Counted from the stretch's first letter, positions 35,095 through 43,250 are shown. The stretch is 64,000 nt of DNA from Flavobacteriales bacterium UBA1494 (GCA_905182175.1 CAJJAT010000011.1:186001-250000), one strand, 5' to 3'. Made by a program: numbers and translations. The notes: generated by a model not told the origin, from the sequence alone.

Positions 35095-35799
35095 TTATTT
35101 AGTTAATGGAGGAATAATTATTTTTTGCCCTACTTTTAATGCTCTTGGGGAATGTAATTTGTTGAATCTAGCTAATGGAAGATACAAATTCGTGGTGCCG
35201 TAAATATTATTCGATATAATGGGAAGTGTCTCTCCTTCTTTAACAGTGTAATAATGGGTCATGTCAGGAGACTCTCTCCCTTCTTTCTGTCTAGCTAATG
35301 AAGGAGAAACTGTTGCTTTAAACTCTAACTTTACTTCAGCCATCATTAACTTCCCTTCTTTGTTGTTTTTGTTTATCGCTTGTTTAAACTCCGTGCACAC
35401 TCCCTTAAATATAAAATCGCCAGCAACAATTTTTATAACTGGTGGTCTATGCTCCGCTCCGGAGTATTTCATTACTACATCTTTCAAATCATTTATCTGA
35501 TCTTCGGTTGACTTTAATTCCGGAAAAGTCCCGGAACTCAAGACTTTTTTTAGCTCGCCCGATTCTAGGTCAAAAGTAGTTTGTTCATAAATTTGAAGGG
35601 TTATTACTGCTGTATCTGCTTTCTGACCACTGTAGGTGGTGTCGGCAGTTGCACCTATTGCTTTTGTGCTGTTATAATGGTTAGCTTTTGTCACATCCTT
35701 CGAATATTCTCCATTCTCGCTAATCCATTTACCATTTAACGACTCGGTGCAATCTTGGTCTTTAAAACTTTCAAATTCTATTGGGGTAAATCCTGACAT
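35095..35799 (-). CDS. LysM-containing baseplate hub protein (Afp7-like)
   Basis: The 234-residue product has an N-terminal domain of the gp53/Afp7 type and a C-terminal LysM (from about residue 182: HYYTVKEGETLPIISNNIYG, LYLPLARFNKL, LKVGQKIIIPP). In these systems the LysM fold connects tube and spike inside the baseplate and does not necessarily bind peptidoglycan. It lies between the DUF5908 gene (6 bases) and the spike gene (11 bases), as Afp7 lies before Afp8. Length and order agree with the family. Confidence 0.9.
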   Translation of the reverse strand: MSGFTPIEFESFKDQDCTESLNGKWISENGEYSKDVTKANHYNSTKAIGATADTTYSGQKADTAVITLQIYEQTTFDLESGELKKVLSSGTFPELKSTEDQINDLKDVVMKYSGAEHRPPVIKIVAGDFIFKGVCTEFKQAINKNNKEGKLMMAEVKLEFKATVSPSLARQKEGRESPDMTHYYTVKEGETLPIISNNIYGTTNLYLPLARFNKLHSPRALKVGQKIIIPPLTK

Positions 35800-35805
35800 A
35801 TAATT

Positions 35806-36006
35806 TTAGCGTTGACCGGTTAATCTATTGTTTTCATAAAAAACCTCGATAGTATCTTGTATAATTTTTCCTTTCGCTTTATTTATCTCCTCTGCAATTA
35901 ATTTGCGCAGATAAGATTCATCAGAAGAGTTATCTCCAAAAGAATAAGATGAATCGGTTTGATTGACAGTGGTGTTTATAACCAATTCTTTTATTTCACA
36001 CGGCAT
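35806..36006 (-). CDS. DUF5908-like small CIS protein
   Basis: The 66-residue product starts MPCEIKELVINTTVNQ, matching the opening of DUF5908 proteins (MPxEIxELVIxxxV), short proteins found in Bacteroidota CIS loci between tube and LysM genes. The frame stays open to 36081, but the added 25 residues do not fit the family, so the ATG at 36006 is preferred. The C-terminal part is a charged helix (SYLRKLIAEEINKAKGK). Role unknown; position suggests baseplate assembly. Confidence 0.75.
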   Translation of the reverse strand: MPCEIKELVINTTVNQTDSSYSFGDNSSDESYLRKLIAEEINKAKGKIIQDTIEVFYENNRLTGQR

Positions 36007-36127
36007 ATTTATATAAGTATTAAAGAAATGTGAGCTATTTAAATTCTCTTTAAAAATAACCTTTCCAAGATTAATTTGCAATACTGATTTTTATCAATAC
36101 TGCATTTTGGGCTCTTCATATTTACTT

Positions 36128-36736
36128 CTAGGGCTTTTTTCTTGAAGTCCTTCTGTTTAGCCTTGAGGACTTCTCTCCTGCGGGAGTTATTTTTAGTGGC
36201 TTTTTTTGAAGATACCCGTCCATCATTCTTGCCACACGGAGCGTGTTTTTTGCAATTGCATATTTATCTGCCTTTAGCTGAATTGGTCCAATATATTCTC
36301 CTTGTTCAAATTTAAAATCACTGTATTTAAAAGTGATTTTTTCAAGCATCACGTCCTTCGAGTTAGCATCTATACCACTGGTTGTAAAGCTAAACGGGAA
36401 TGCCCCAAAAAACGACCATTTTAGAATGGGTTCCGCTTTCTGGTTTAATACATGAACGAAAATTGGAATTGTTAGTATTTTTTGTTCTCTAACCTGAATC
36501 TCTAACCATCTAAATAGTAATGATTTTTTACTCGTTTTTCCTCTTTCTAAAACTAAGTCGGTGAAATCATAACTATAAGAAGGTTTAAAATGCGCACCAT
36601 AGCCCTCCGAGAGTGATTCAACCTTATATTTCAATTCAATCCCCTCAACTTTTGCAAAAGAAACATCATCAAAGATTGTCCCGTCCCCAAATCGAACTAA
36701 AAAATGAAACCCTACTAATGGAAGTTCTTTTGACAT
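36128..36736 (-). CDS. Second tube-fold protein (Afp5-like)
   Basis: The 202-residue product shares the gp19/Hcp-like tube fold with its upstream neighbour: LVGFHFLVRFGDG at the start, FAKVEGIELKYKVESLSEG, LVLERGKTSKKSLLFRWLE and LKWSFFGAFPFSF. It is longer, and its basic C-terminal tail (GEKSSRLNRRTSRKKP) extends beyond the fold. In Afp/PVC a second tube-type protein (Afp5) forms the adaptor layer between the spike and the main tube, which fits its place here. It starts 47 bases after the main tube gene. Adaptor role inferred. Confidence 0.85.
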   Translation of the reverse strand: MSKELPLVGFHFLVRFGDGTIFDDVSFAKVEGIELKYKVESLSEGYGAHFKPSYSYDFTDLVLERGKTSKKSLLFRWLEIQVREQKILTIPIFVHVLNQKAEPILKWSFFGAFPFSFTTSGIDANSKDVMLEKITFKYSDFKFEQGEYIGPIQLKADKYAIAKNTLRVARMMDGYLQKKPLKITPAGEKSSRLNRRTSRKKP

Positions 36737-36783
36737 GCAGACAAATTAAGCCATTAGTAGGGTTTGTGTTAAGAATACTATTA

Positions 36784-37215
36784 TTATGCTATTGTTAATC
36801 CTTCATGCGCAATCTCGATAGTTTCAACAGCAACAGAATTGTCATCTGACTTAAGATCCGGGCTATCAACTTTCTTCGGCCAAGCGTTTAACAACTTCCA
36901 TGTCATCACAGGGGCATGTGCCTCATCAAGTAGGCTAATTGTCACGTCTTTTCTTGTCGGAGTGTTCATAGCGACTTCATTAAACCATGAATAATATTCC
37001 TGGTCGCCTGCAAAGATTCCTTTCTTAATCGTAATATCGCTAAATTTTTTAAGCCCTGACATCTTCTGAGTAGAAAAAGTTTGGTCATCACCTGCTCTAT
37101 ATTCAATTACTTCAACCTCCATATCTAGCCCGGACACCTCAGAACAATTGATAATCGTTCCTCCAAAATCTACAGAGAAATGAAATCCTGGTAATGGGTA
37201 ATTAGCATCTGCCAT
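36784..37215 (-). CDS. CIS inner tube protein (Afp1-like)
   Basis: The 143-residue product is a gp19/Hcp-fold tube subunit: YPLPGFHFSVDFGG at the start, CSEVSGLDMEVEVIEYRAGDD, KMSGLKKFSDITIKKGIF, and VMTWKLLNAWPKKVDSPDLK near the end. These are the standard tube features of Afp1/Pvc1 proteins. Stacked hexamers form the rigid inner tube whose lumen holds cargo. It follows the sheath gene by 31 bases. One main tube gene plus one longer variant is usual for Bacteroidota CIS. Confidence 0.94.
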   Translation of the reverse strand: MADANYPLPGFHFSVDFGGTIINCSEVSGLDMEVEVIEYRAGDDQTFSTQKMSGLKKFSDITIKKGIFAGDQEYYSWFNEVAMNTPTRKDVTISLLDEAHAPVMTWKLLNAWPKKVDSPDLKSDDNSVAVETIEIAHEGLTIA

Positions 37216-37246
37216 AATTTATGTTTTTATTGATTATTAATTTAGC

Positions 37247-39133
37247 TTAAGATTCTTGTAGTTTGTGAGAGAATTTTAAAACAATGAATTCTGCTGGTCT
37301 AACAACTGCCATCCCAATTTCTATATTCATTCGTCCCTCTAAAATATCTACTTGAGACATTGTAGTTCCTAAACCAATATTTACAAAGAAAGCTGCGTCC
37401 GTTGTTGCACCAGCCAAAGCCCCTTGCTTCCATAGGTTAGTTAAATAGTTCTCTATCATGCCCTGTACTCTTGTCCAAGTATTCACATCATTGGCCTCAA
37501 AAACTGCCCAATTAGTGCTCAATTTTAAAGACTTTTCAACCATATTGTAGAATCTTCTAACAGACACATATCTCCATTCGTTGTCATTCCCAGCTAGTGT
37601 TCTTGCTCCCCAAACTAAAGTACCTTGCCCAGTAAATGGTCTAATAGCATTAATAGACTTGCCTGCCGTAACGTCAACATTCAAATCCTCTTGCTGCCTA
37701 TTATCTAACCTTAGACAAGGAGAAGCAACAGAAGACAAGCTAACGTTTGCAGGAGCCTTCCATACACCTCTGTTAGAATCTACTTGAGAGTACACACCTG
37801 CAATTGCTCCTGACGGTGGGATTAAGCTCGCGTTTTTTTGAATTTCATTAACAATGTTTTTATAAAAGTCATTTGAGTCATATACTATCTTATCCAAACT
37901 ATCTTTAATAGCTACTGAATCGTTCTTCAAATCAGCAAGAATGCCCTCAAGAGAAACAAATTGAGCTTTTATCGCACTGATAGCCTTTTTCAATTTGGCA
38001 CCGTCCTCTAACCCTTCATAAAGGTTGCTAATTGTGCTGCTCCCCAAGTCATAATCCAAGTAATCGCCCTCAACATTTATAATTCCAGATCCAAGACTAC
38101 TATCTATCGAAGATAATCCCTTAACCAAACCCGCTAGGGCCGAACTTGCATTAGTTTTAATATTTAATTGATTAACAATCAAGTTGTTTTTTAACCCCGA
38201 ACTTTTGAACTCAATTATTTTGTCCACACTGTCTTTAATAAAAGAAAGGTAGGTGGTTGCCTCATCCATAGTACCTATCTTATCTGCAGATACTTTATAA
38301 AATGATTCACTATAATTTCCTTCTTCTCCTTTCGGATTGGCAATAAAACTGCTAACAGATCCAAGATCTTCAATTGCTGCTTTTAGATTAATAATTGAAG
38401 ATGGATCGGAAACAAGGTCCTCAAGATTGATTTCATCCCCTCCTGCACTCATCATCTTTACGTCCTCAAAACCGAAATTTGCAGAATACGTAGATAAAAT
38501 CCAAGGATAATACGCGGCACCATACTTTAAAAAATTGATCCCAATGCCATTTCTAAAGTCTAACACGACATCTTCGTCTGCTCTGTCAACGTGTCCACTA
38601 AAAATATCTAAAACTGCAACCCTGTCTTGTAGGCTGTTGCATTGAGCCAACATCGCTTGCTGAAATGAGTATGCCTGATCTTTTTTCTCTAAAAGCATTG
38701 CATCCGGAGATACCAAAATAGTTGGGTGATCTTCCTTCTCGACTGCCGACAAACCAGCCTCTAACGCATCTACAGAAATGGCATCACCGTGAAGGCCTAC
38801 TGAAACAATGTAACATTCTCCACCACCATTGGCAAAGTATAACCTAACACTATTATATAAAAAATAATTGTACTGAGAGTTTATAGAGTTAACGCTATTG
38901 TCAACATTAAGGTTAACTGTAATGTCTCCCAAACTCGCCTCGCCACCAAACATCATTTGGTAATCCAACATAGAAGTTATGTGCGTAGGGTTTCCATCTA
39001 GGCTTTTACCGTTTCTTGATGCTTTCGCTGTATATCCAATGAATGCGGGGACTGCAGTTGCAACTCCGGCTACCGATGGTGGAAGGGTTGAGATTTCTTC
39101 AACGTACACTCCCGGGGTTTTATAATCTGCCAT
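37247..39133 (-). CDS. Contractile sheath protein (Afp2-like, single copy)
   Basis: The 628-residue sheath begins YKTPGVYVEEISTLPPSVAG and continues VPAFIGYTAKA, the signature of Afp/PVC and phage sheaths. The C-terminus has RPFTGQGTLVWGARTLAG, VSVRRFYNMVEKSLK and MNIEIGMAVVRPAEFIVLKF, the conserved sheath core. Between about residues 235 and 425 is an inserted, mostly helical, serine- and aspartate-rich region (for example LKKAISAIKAQFVSLEGILADL) that should project to the outside. Only one sheath gene is present, whereas Afp has three. It is followed by the tube gene 31 bases on. Strong match. Confidence 0.95.
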   Translation of the reverse strand: MADYKTPGVYVEEISTLPPSVAGVATAVPAFIGYTAKASRNGKSLDGNPTHITSMLDYQMMFGGEASLGDITVNLNVDNSVNSINSQYNYFLYNSVRLYFANGGGECYIVSVGLHGDAISVDALEAGLSAVEKEDHPTILVSPDAMLLEKKDQAYSFQQAMLAQCNSLQDRVAVLDIFSGHVDRADEDVVLDFRNGIGINFLKYGAAYYPWILSTYSANFGFEDVKMMSAGGDEINLEDLVSDPSSIINLKAAIEDLGSVSSFIANPKGEEGNYSESFYKVSADKIGTMDEATTYLSFIKDSVDKIIEFKSSGLKNNLIVNQLNIKTNASSALAGLVKGLSSIDSSLGSGIINVEGDYLDYDLGSSTISNLYEGLEDGAKLKKAISAIKAQFVSLEGILADLKNDSVAIKDSLDKIVYDSNDFYKNIVNEIQKNASLIPPSGAIAGVYSQVDSNRGVWKAPANVSLSSVASPCLRLDNRQQEDLNVDVTAGKSINAIRPFTGQGTLVWGARTLAGNDNEWRYVSVRRFYNMVEKSLKLSTNWAVFEANDVNTWTRVQGMIENYLTNLWKQGALAGATTDAAFFVNIGLGTTMSQVDILEGRMNIEIGMAVVRPAEFIVLKFSHKLQES

Positions 39134-39174
39134 ATAACAATGAGGTTTAAATTTGTGTCTAATTTAATATGATG

Positions 39175-40146
39175 TTAGATGTTAACAATCATTGTTAAAA
39201 AATAGTTGTTAACAGGGTTTTTAACACCCTCCCGTTTGATTGAAAAATGACTCAGAGAGGGGTATGGAAGACCAAGCAATATCTCTCCTTGCGCCTCTAA
39301 ACTAAGCCTAAATTTATAATGCTCTTTTAACCCTACGGAGATAGAGGAAATTAACGAAAATTGATTTTCTTTCTGATTTCCTGCCTCGAAAACCTCAAAA
39401 CTTAACTTTTGCTGATCATCTGTTATGGTGCAATGTTCGACTCCTTCAAAGTATTTGGCGTTCAATATATACTCCCAAAATATCTCTCTACTAGAAAGCG
39501 TTACCTGATGGAGCTGCTCTAGCTGTTGCGTTATATTCAATGAAACAAACCCATCATAATTATTGTCCTTCGGGCTCCAAATAAATGTATACTCTGCTCC
39601 GTCTTGATATTCTATTTTATATCTCCCAACATTGAAATCTTGGGCAATTAAAAAACTATTTAATGAGTTTGAATCTGCGATTTTTAGCTCTGAATTTAAC
39701 ACCCTGACAACCTCTTTTCCTTCAAATAAATTGACAGGAAACGCACCTGAAAAGAATGGAAATATTTTTAATTCGTCAATTTTAGTGGCATTGCTTTCAT
39801 TGTGACACAAGAAAAATTTTTGCCCCTTTGTTGCATGCAGAGGAACATTTGTTTTTAATTGGAAAAGTTCATCATTCAACTTTATTGCAAACGACACTCT
39901 TTTTTCGCTCTCAATTGCAATTTTTGGCTTCCACTGACCGGCGACATGCCACCCCTCTTGGAGCAGTATGATTTTAGAGTTAATTTTTTTTACAATGATC
40001 TTGTAATTTCTAAAGAAAGATGCGGTTTCTAGTGTTGGGACAAATTCAATTTTCGGAATCTTCTTACTAGAATAATATTCATGATGTAATTCGAACGACG
40101 CTAACTCAACGTGAGATCTGCCTAGACTAAGATTTGTTTTTATCAA
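39175..40146 (-). CDS. Unrecognised CIS-operon protein, possible cap or collar component
   Basis: The 323-residue product has no domain I recognise. It is soluble and beta-rich, with no signal or membrane segment, and contains two similar-looking halves of mixed charge. It lies between the DUF4255 terminator gene and the sheath gene, 14 and 41 bases away, so it is clearly part of the operon. In Bacteroidota CIS particles, additional cap-adaptor proteins have been described at the end opposite to the baseplate, and the adjacency to the terminator makes that a reasonable guess. No motif proves it. Confidence 0.6.
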   Translation of the reverse strand: MIKTNLSLGRSHVELASFELHHEYYSSKKIPKIEFVPTLETASFFRNYKIIVKKINSKIILLQEGWHVAGQWKPKIAIESEKRVSFAIKLNDELFQLKTNVPLHATKGQKFFLCHNESNATKIDELKIFPFFSGAFPVNLFEGKEVVRVLNSELKIADSNSLNSFLIAQDFNVGRYKIEYQDGAEYTFIWSPKDNNYDGFVSLNITQQLEQLHQVTLSSREIFWEYILNAKYFEGVEHCTITDDQQKLSFEVFEAGNQKENQFSLISSISVGLKEHYKFRLSLEAQGEILLGLPYPSLSHFSIKREGVKNPVNNYFLTMIVNI

Positions 40147-40160
40147 AATTTGATCATTTT

Positions 40161-40718
40161 TTATCTACCTTTTTCTCCTGAGGAAGTAATTCGTGGAATG
40201 GTGTATTCTAATGTGGATTCCTCAATACTAATCGTTCTCATTTTGTAAAGAACGCACGGAGCATATTTTGCCCCCAACACAGACAGAACATTGCTTTGTT
40301 CGTGAAAAGTCATGTTACTTATTTCAACCAAAATTTTTTCAATTTTATTGTCCAATCCTGTTGTGTTGTTAGGTGTAAACACTTTTTTTGCCTGAAAAAA
40401 GCCAATAATCGATGAAATGAATTTTAGGGATTCCTCATATAGCTTTTCATTAAATAATGAATAGAATAGAACATAAAGATTAAGGTGCACAGGATGGTTT
40501 TGACCGTTAACAGGAACACCAAATCCATTTGGTGTGGCTGTTTTTTCTTCTTCTAAATTAACAAGGGAAACCACTATTCTATTTTCATCTTTCAACGATA
40601 AACTCCCGTCAAGGTTTAATAGGTTTGAGGCCACCACTCTATTTTCATTCAATCGAAATTTTATATTCAAAGAACTGTTTAGTTCTTCAACGATAGCAAA
40701 TATAGCCGAATCTATCAT
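40161..40718 (-). CDS. DUF4255 / Pvc16-like tube terminator protein
   Basis: The 185-residue product matches the DUF4255 (Pvc16 N-terminal) family: MIDSAIFAIVEELNSSL at the start, a middle beta segment (NRIVVSLVNLEEEKT) and HPVHLNLYVLFYSLF, then SISEESTLEY-like closing strands. In Afp/PVC this protein (Afp16) caps the distal end of tube and sheath and fixes particle length. Here it is near the 5' end of the operon instead of at the 3' end as in Afp, as seen in other Bacteroidota systems. It abuts the membrane-protein gene without spacer. Confidence 0.88.
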   Translation of the reverse strand: MIDSAIFAIVEELNSSLNIKFRLNENRVVASNLLNLDGSLSLKDENRIVVSLVNLEEEKTATPNGFGVPVNGQNHPVHLNLYVLFYSLFNEKLYEESLKFISSIIGFFQAKKVFTPNNTTGLDNKIEKILVEISNMTFHEQSNVLSVLGAKYAPCVLYKMRTISIEESTLEYTIPRITSSGEKGR

Positions 40719-41090
40719 TTAATTTGATATTGTTTTTAGTATCCAAATAGTTAACCTAGCAAGGTATACCCCTATAAAAGAGAATATGGATAATAAATAT
40801 ATTAATTCCGTTTTAGAAAAATTCAAATACGAAAGAAGCAATTGAGTCTTTGCTGCTGAAAAAGACAGAATTAATTCAAACACTGTATACCCTGTAACGA
40901 ATCCAATAAAGATGCTGATAAAAATCCACAACACCTCTACCGCTATTTTTCTCCTTCTCTCCTTTTTTACACCTCCACTAACAACATTGAGAACGCTTGC
41001 TTGGGACTTCATGGTTGCTCTGAATGCTTTGCGATATAAGTCTCTTTCTGTCCTTCTTTCTAGTGATTTAAAAAATTTATCAACTGCCAA
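40719..41090 (-). CDS. Two-helix membrane protein heading the CIS operon
   Basis: The 123-residue product has a basic cytoplasmic N-terminus (residues 1-48, 16 Lys/Arg, including KKERRRK) and two hydrophobic helices (~49-72 VEVLWIFISIFIGFVTGY; ~94-117 LIYLLSIFSFIGVYLARLTIW) joined by a short loop, so both termini should face the cytoplasm. It has no counterpart in Afp or PVC. The start codon is TTG at 41090, with AAAGG shortly before it; in-frame ATG is not available. As first gene of the operon, abutting the DUF4255 gene, it could recruit the particle to the inner membrane. That function is inferred only from topology and location. Confidence 0.7.
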   Translation of the reverse strand: MAVDKFFKSLERRTERDLYRKAFRATMKSQASVLNVVSGGVKKERRRKIAVEVLWIFISIFIGFVTGYTVFELILSFSAAKTQLLLSYLNFSKTELIYLLSIFSFIGVYLARLTIWILKTISN

Positions 41091-41373
41091 ACCTTTACAA
41101 TTTAAGATTACAATATAATCAATTTAGATTTTAGTTAATTTACCAATTCAATTATAAATAATCAATTTATAAACAATCGAAAGAGAAACGGGAAGTTTGA
41201 ATGCTCTTTAATTTGTCTGAAGTCAAATTAAACATCAAAGGATTATCTTCAATTCCACATGAAGTTAATTACGATAATAACTTATAAGGAGAAGTTACTA
41301 TTGATATTCTAACTAAATATCTCAAACCTGTGCTATTGATGACATGTATATAACGCAGACCAAATATTGTCAC
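41091..41373. other. AT-rich divergent region between CIS operon and interrupted gene
   Basis: This 283-base region must hold the promoter of the CIS operon (leftward). I searched for TAnnTTTG on both strands and found no convincing copy, so either a weaker variant or another sigma factor is used. No hairpin or known RNA was seen. Confidence 0.5.
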
Positions 41374-41697
41374 ATGAACAAATTTATTTGTGCATTCCTG
41401 ATTCTTTCGACCGTTTCAAATGCGCAAGAAACAGCTCAATATTCTATAAAACAATTGCGGCAAGGCTTAGTACTCATCCCTTCCACAGCAACCGACAGTT
41501 ATGGAATTTCAATAGGTCTGTTGGGTTCAGAGGTTTGGTGCGGTATGCCGTATTTTAAAAAGTCTCACGGAACAAACATTCAGTCGTTAGGACAAGGTGC
41601 ATTGGGGATGTTTATATCTTTGGATACTTATAAATATTTGGGAAAAAGCATTAAAAATCCAATTAATGAAGACTCCTTGCGGACTCTAAACGCATAG
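41374..41697 (+). pseudogene. 5' fragment of a secreted surface-repeat-type gene, cut by IS3 element
   Basis: The fragment codes for a signal peptide (MNKFICAFLILSTVSNAQ, start ATG 41374) and about 90 residues ending shortly before the insertion sequence. ISIGLLGSEVWC and SHGTNIQSLGQGALGMF fit the beginning of small beta-repeat outer-surface proteins resembling the LA_2272 surface-repeat group. The matching 3' end (GLQLGLI, GLQIGLWNVNEKRKFPIVNW) is found beyond the element. The upstream reading from 41344 adds ten residues before the signal peptide and is unlikely. The last ten codons may be junk created by the insertion. Confidence 0.65.
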
Positions 41698-41774
41698 CGA
41701 GCCTTACACAATAGAATGGAGTGTCTACATTTGATGTGACGAATTTATATAGTCCGAAACTATAAATTTGAATT

Positions 41775-42056
41775 ATGAAAAGACATTTTGACAATGAGTT
41801 CAAAACCATGATTGCTGAACTTTTAATTTCTGGTAAAAGAGCTAAAGAGATTAGCGAAGAGTATAATATACAAGACGGAGTAATAAGACGTTGGCGCAGA
41901 GAGTATGAGGCCAAGTCTGGAGATTTATCGAAGAAAAGAGTAGTAACTGCCGAAGAGTTAGAATTAAAAAAGCTACGAAAAGAATTACAAGAGACTAAAT
42001 TAGAGCGTGATATATTAAAAAAGGCGGTGAGCATCTTTTCCAAGAGCGGCAATTAA
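41775..42056 (+). CDS. IS3-family transposase OrfA
   Basis: The 93-residue protein has the N-terminal helix-turn-helix of IS3 OrfA (KRHFDNEFKTMIAELLISG, AKEISEEYNIQDGVIRRWRREYE) followed by a leucine-zipper-like helix (AEELELKKLRKELQETKLE). It binds the IS ends. Near its end is a classic -1 slippery heptamer, A AAA AAG at 42017-42023, in the correct phase (AAA AAG are zero-frame codons). Slippage would fuse OrfA to OrfB to give the active transposase. Confidence 0.93.
   Translation: MKRHFDNEFKTMIAELLISGKRAKEISEEYNIQDGVIRRWRREYEAKSGDLSKKRVVTAEELELKKLRKELQETKLERDILKKAVSIFSKSGN
42017..42023 (+). promoter_or_regulatory. Programmed -1 frameshift slippery site (A AAA AAG)
   Basis: The heptamer stands in the OrfA frame as TTA AAA AAG. 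After a -1 shift the frame is open without a stop through KGGEHLFQERQLRYNFM into OrfB, whose canonical core starts there. This is the standard IS3 fusion mechanism. Confidence 0.8.
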
Positions 42057-42067
42057 GATATAATTTT

Positions 42068-42937
42068 ATGTTAGAAAACAAAAAGTTATTTCCTGTCGAA
42101 AAGATGTGTTATTGTTTGAAGGTAAGTAAGAATGCCTACTATCATTGGTTAAAAGTGAAAGACACACCAATGTTAGAAACGACAACGACTTTTTTAAAAG
42201 CTAGAATATTAGCTTTGTTTAAAGAAAGTCGAGAGACATATGGTAGTTTACGTTTAAATAAGATGTTAGAACGAGAAAAGTTATATTATTCAAGATCTTA
42301 CGTTGCTGTTTTAATGAGAGAACTTGGGCTAAGAAGTGTTTTAAGGAAGAAATTTGTTATTACTACGGATTCAAATCACTCATATACAATTGCTAAAAAT
42401 ATATTAAACAGAGACTTTAAATGCGATACAATTGGTAAAAAATGGGTGTCTGATATTACATATATTAGGGTTAACGATGATTGGAACTACTTAACAACCA
42501 TAATGGATTTAGCAGATAGAAAAATAGTTGGATGGTCGTTGAGTGAAGATATGACAGTCAAAAACACAGTATGGAGTGCGTGGCTTACTGCGATTGATAC
42601 AAGAAAAATCAAATATAATTTCATTTTCCATTCAGATCAAGGAGTACAATATGCTTCGAATAAAATGTCAAACGTGTTAAGAGAAAATATAAAGATTACC
42701 CAAAGTATGAGCAGAAAAGGTAACTGCTGGGATAATGCAACAGCTGAGAGCCTTTTTAAGACTATTAAGTACGAATGCACTAATAGATTTAAATTCACTT
42801 CTAATAAACAGTTATTTGATTGTTTAGAAGACTATATCAGATGGTATAATACAAAAAGAATACACTCTACATTAGGATATAAAACACCGTTAGAGATGCA
42901 GTTAGAATTAGAAAAATTAATTAACAAAGCGGCTTAA
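42068..42937 (+). CDS. IS3-family transposase OrfB (DDE integrase)
   Basis: The 289-residue protein carries the rve integrase core. The catalytic triad is visible: D in KWVSDITYIRV, D in FHSDQGVQYAS and E in NCWDNATAESLFKTIK, with the normal D-D-35-E spacing pattern. The N-terminal part (FPVEKMCYCLKVSKNAYYHW) is the HTH_21-type region of IS3 OrfB. The ATG at 42068 is in the -1 frame relative to OrfA, so natural expression is probably as an OrfAB fusion. Full length, no disruption. Confidence 0.95.
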   Translation: MLENKKLFPVEKMCYCLKVSKNAYYHWLKVKDTPMLETTTTFLKARILALFKESRETYGSLRLNKMLEREKLYYSRSYVAVLMRELGLRSVLRKKFVITTDSNHSYTIAKNILNRDFKCDTIGKKWVSDITYIRVNDDWNYLTTIMDLADRKIVGWSLSEDMTVKNTVWSAWLTAIDTRKIKYNFIFHSDQGVQYASNKMSNVLRENIKITQSMSRKGNCWDNATAESLFKTIKYECTNRFKFTSNKQLFDCLEDYIRWYNTKRIHSTLGYKTPLEMQLELEKLINKAA

Positions 42938-42964
42938 TAAAATTAGTCACATATTTTGTAGCTA

Positions 42965-43250
42965 TTCCAGAATTCTATTTTCTACCCTCGGTGCAATTCA
43001 AAAAAGGGTAAAAGGACTAATCATTTCACCTTTTTACGGCAGTAGACAACCCTTAAATCGATTATCATCAAACCTAATTCATAACAGATACTTATAAGTA
43101 AGCGGAGCTCAAGTAGGTCTAATCAACGAAGCAGGGAAAGTAAATGGCTTGCAACTTGGATTAATCATTAAAACCACAGAACTAAGTGGCCTGCAAATTG
43201 GACTGTGGAATGTAAACGAGAAACGCAAATTTCCAATAGTTAATTGGTAA
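42965..43250 (+). pseudogene. 3' remnant of the interrupted surface-repeat-type gene
   Basis: Beyond the IS, two frames together give VKGLIISPFYGSRQPLN (stop by 43100), then VSGAQVGLINEAGKVNGLQL and GLQIGLWNVNEKRKFPIVNW ending in TAA at 43248-43250. The GLQxGLxN repeats are typical of small beta-strand surface-repeat proteins. The frame change between the two halves shows that decay has gone beyond the insertion. Nothing further is visible in 43251-43333. Confidence 0.6.

Larger units (their letters stand above)
41722..42964 (+). mobile_element. IS3-family insertion sequence (approximate ends)
   Basis: Two overlapping-frame transposase genes are flanked by imperfect terminal inverted repeats. 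The left end CTACATTTGATGTGACGAAT (from 41725) pairs with the reverse complement of the right end, which reads CTACAAAATATGTGACTAAT; 15 of the 20 positions agree, including ATGTGAC. TG and CA-like outer bases suggest ends near 41722 and 42964. I could not identify a convincing target duplication, so ends may be off by several bases. Both transposase frames look intact, so the element may still be active. Confidence 0.8.

Noticed and set aside
18931-41090. Interpretation as a prophage
   Set aside because: No capsid, portal, terminase, integrase or lysis genes are present; the AAA+ ATPase, DUF4255 and CIS_TMP genes are CIS markers.
18931-41090. Interpretation as a classical Type VI secretion system
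   Set aside because: No TssJ, TssL, TssM or ClpV-type ATPase; the ATPase and sheath are of Afp type and there is only a small two-helix membrane protein.
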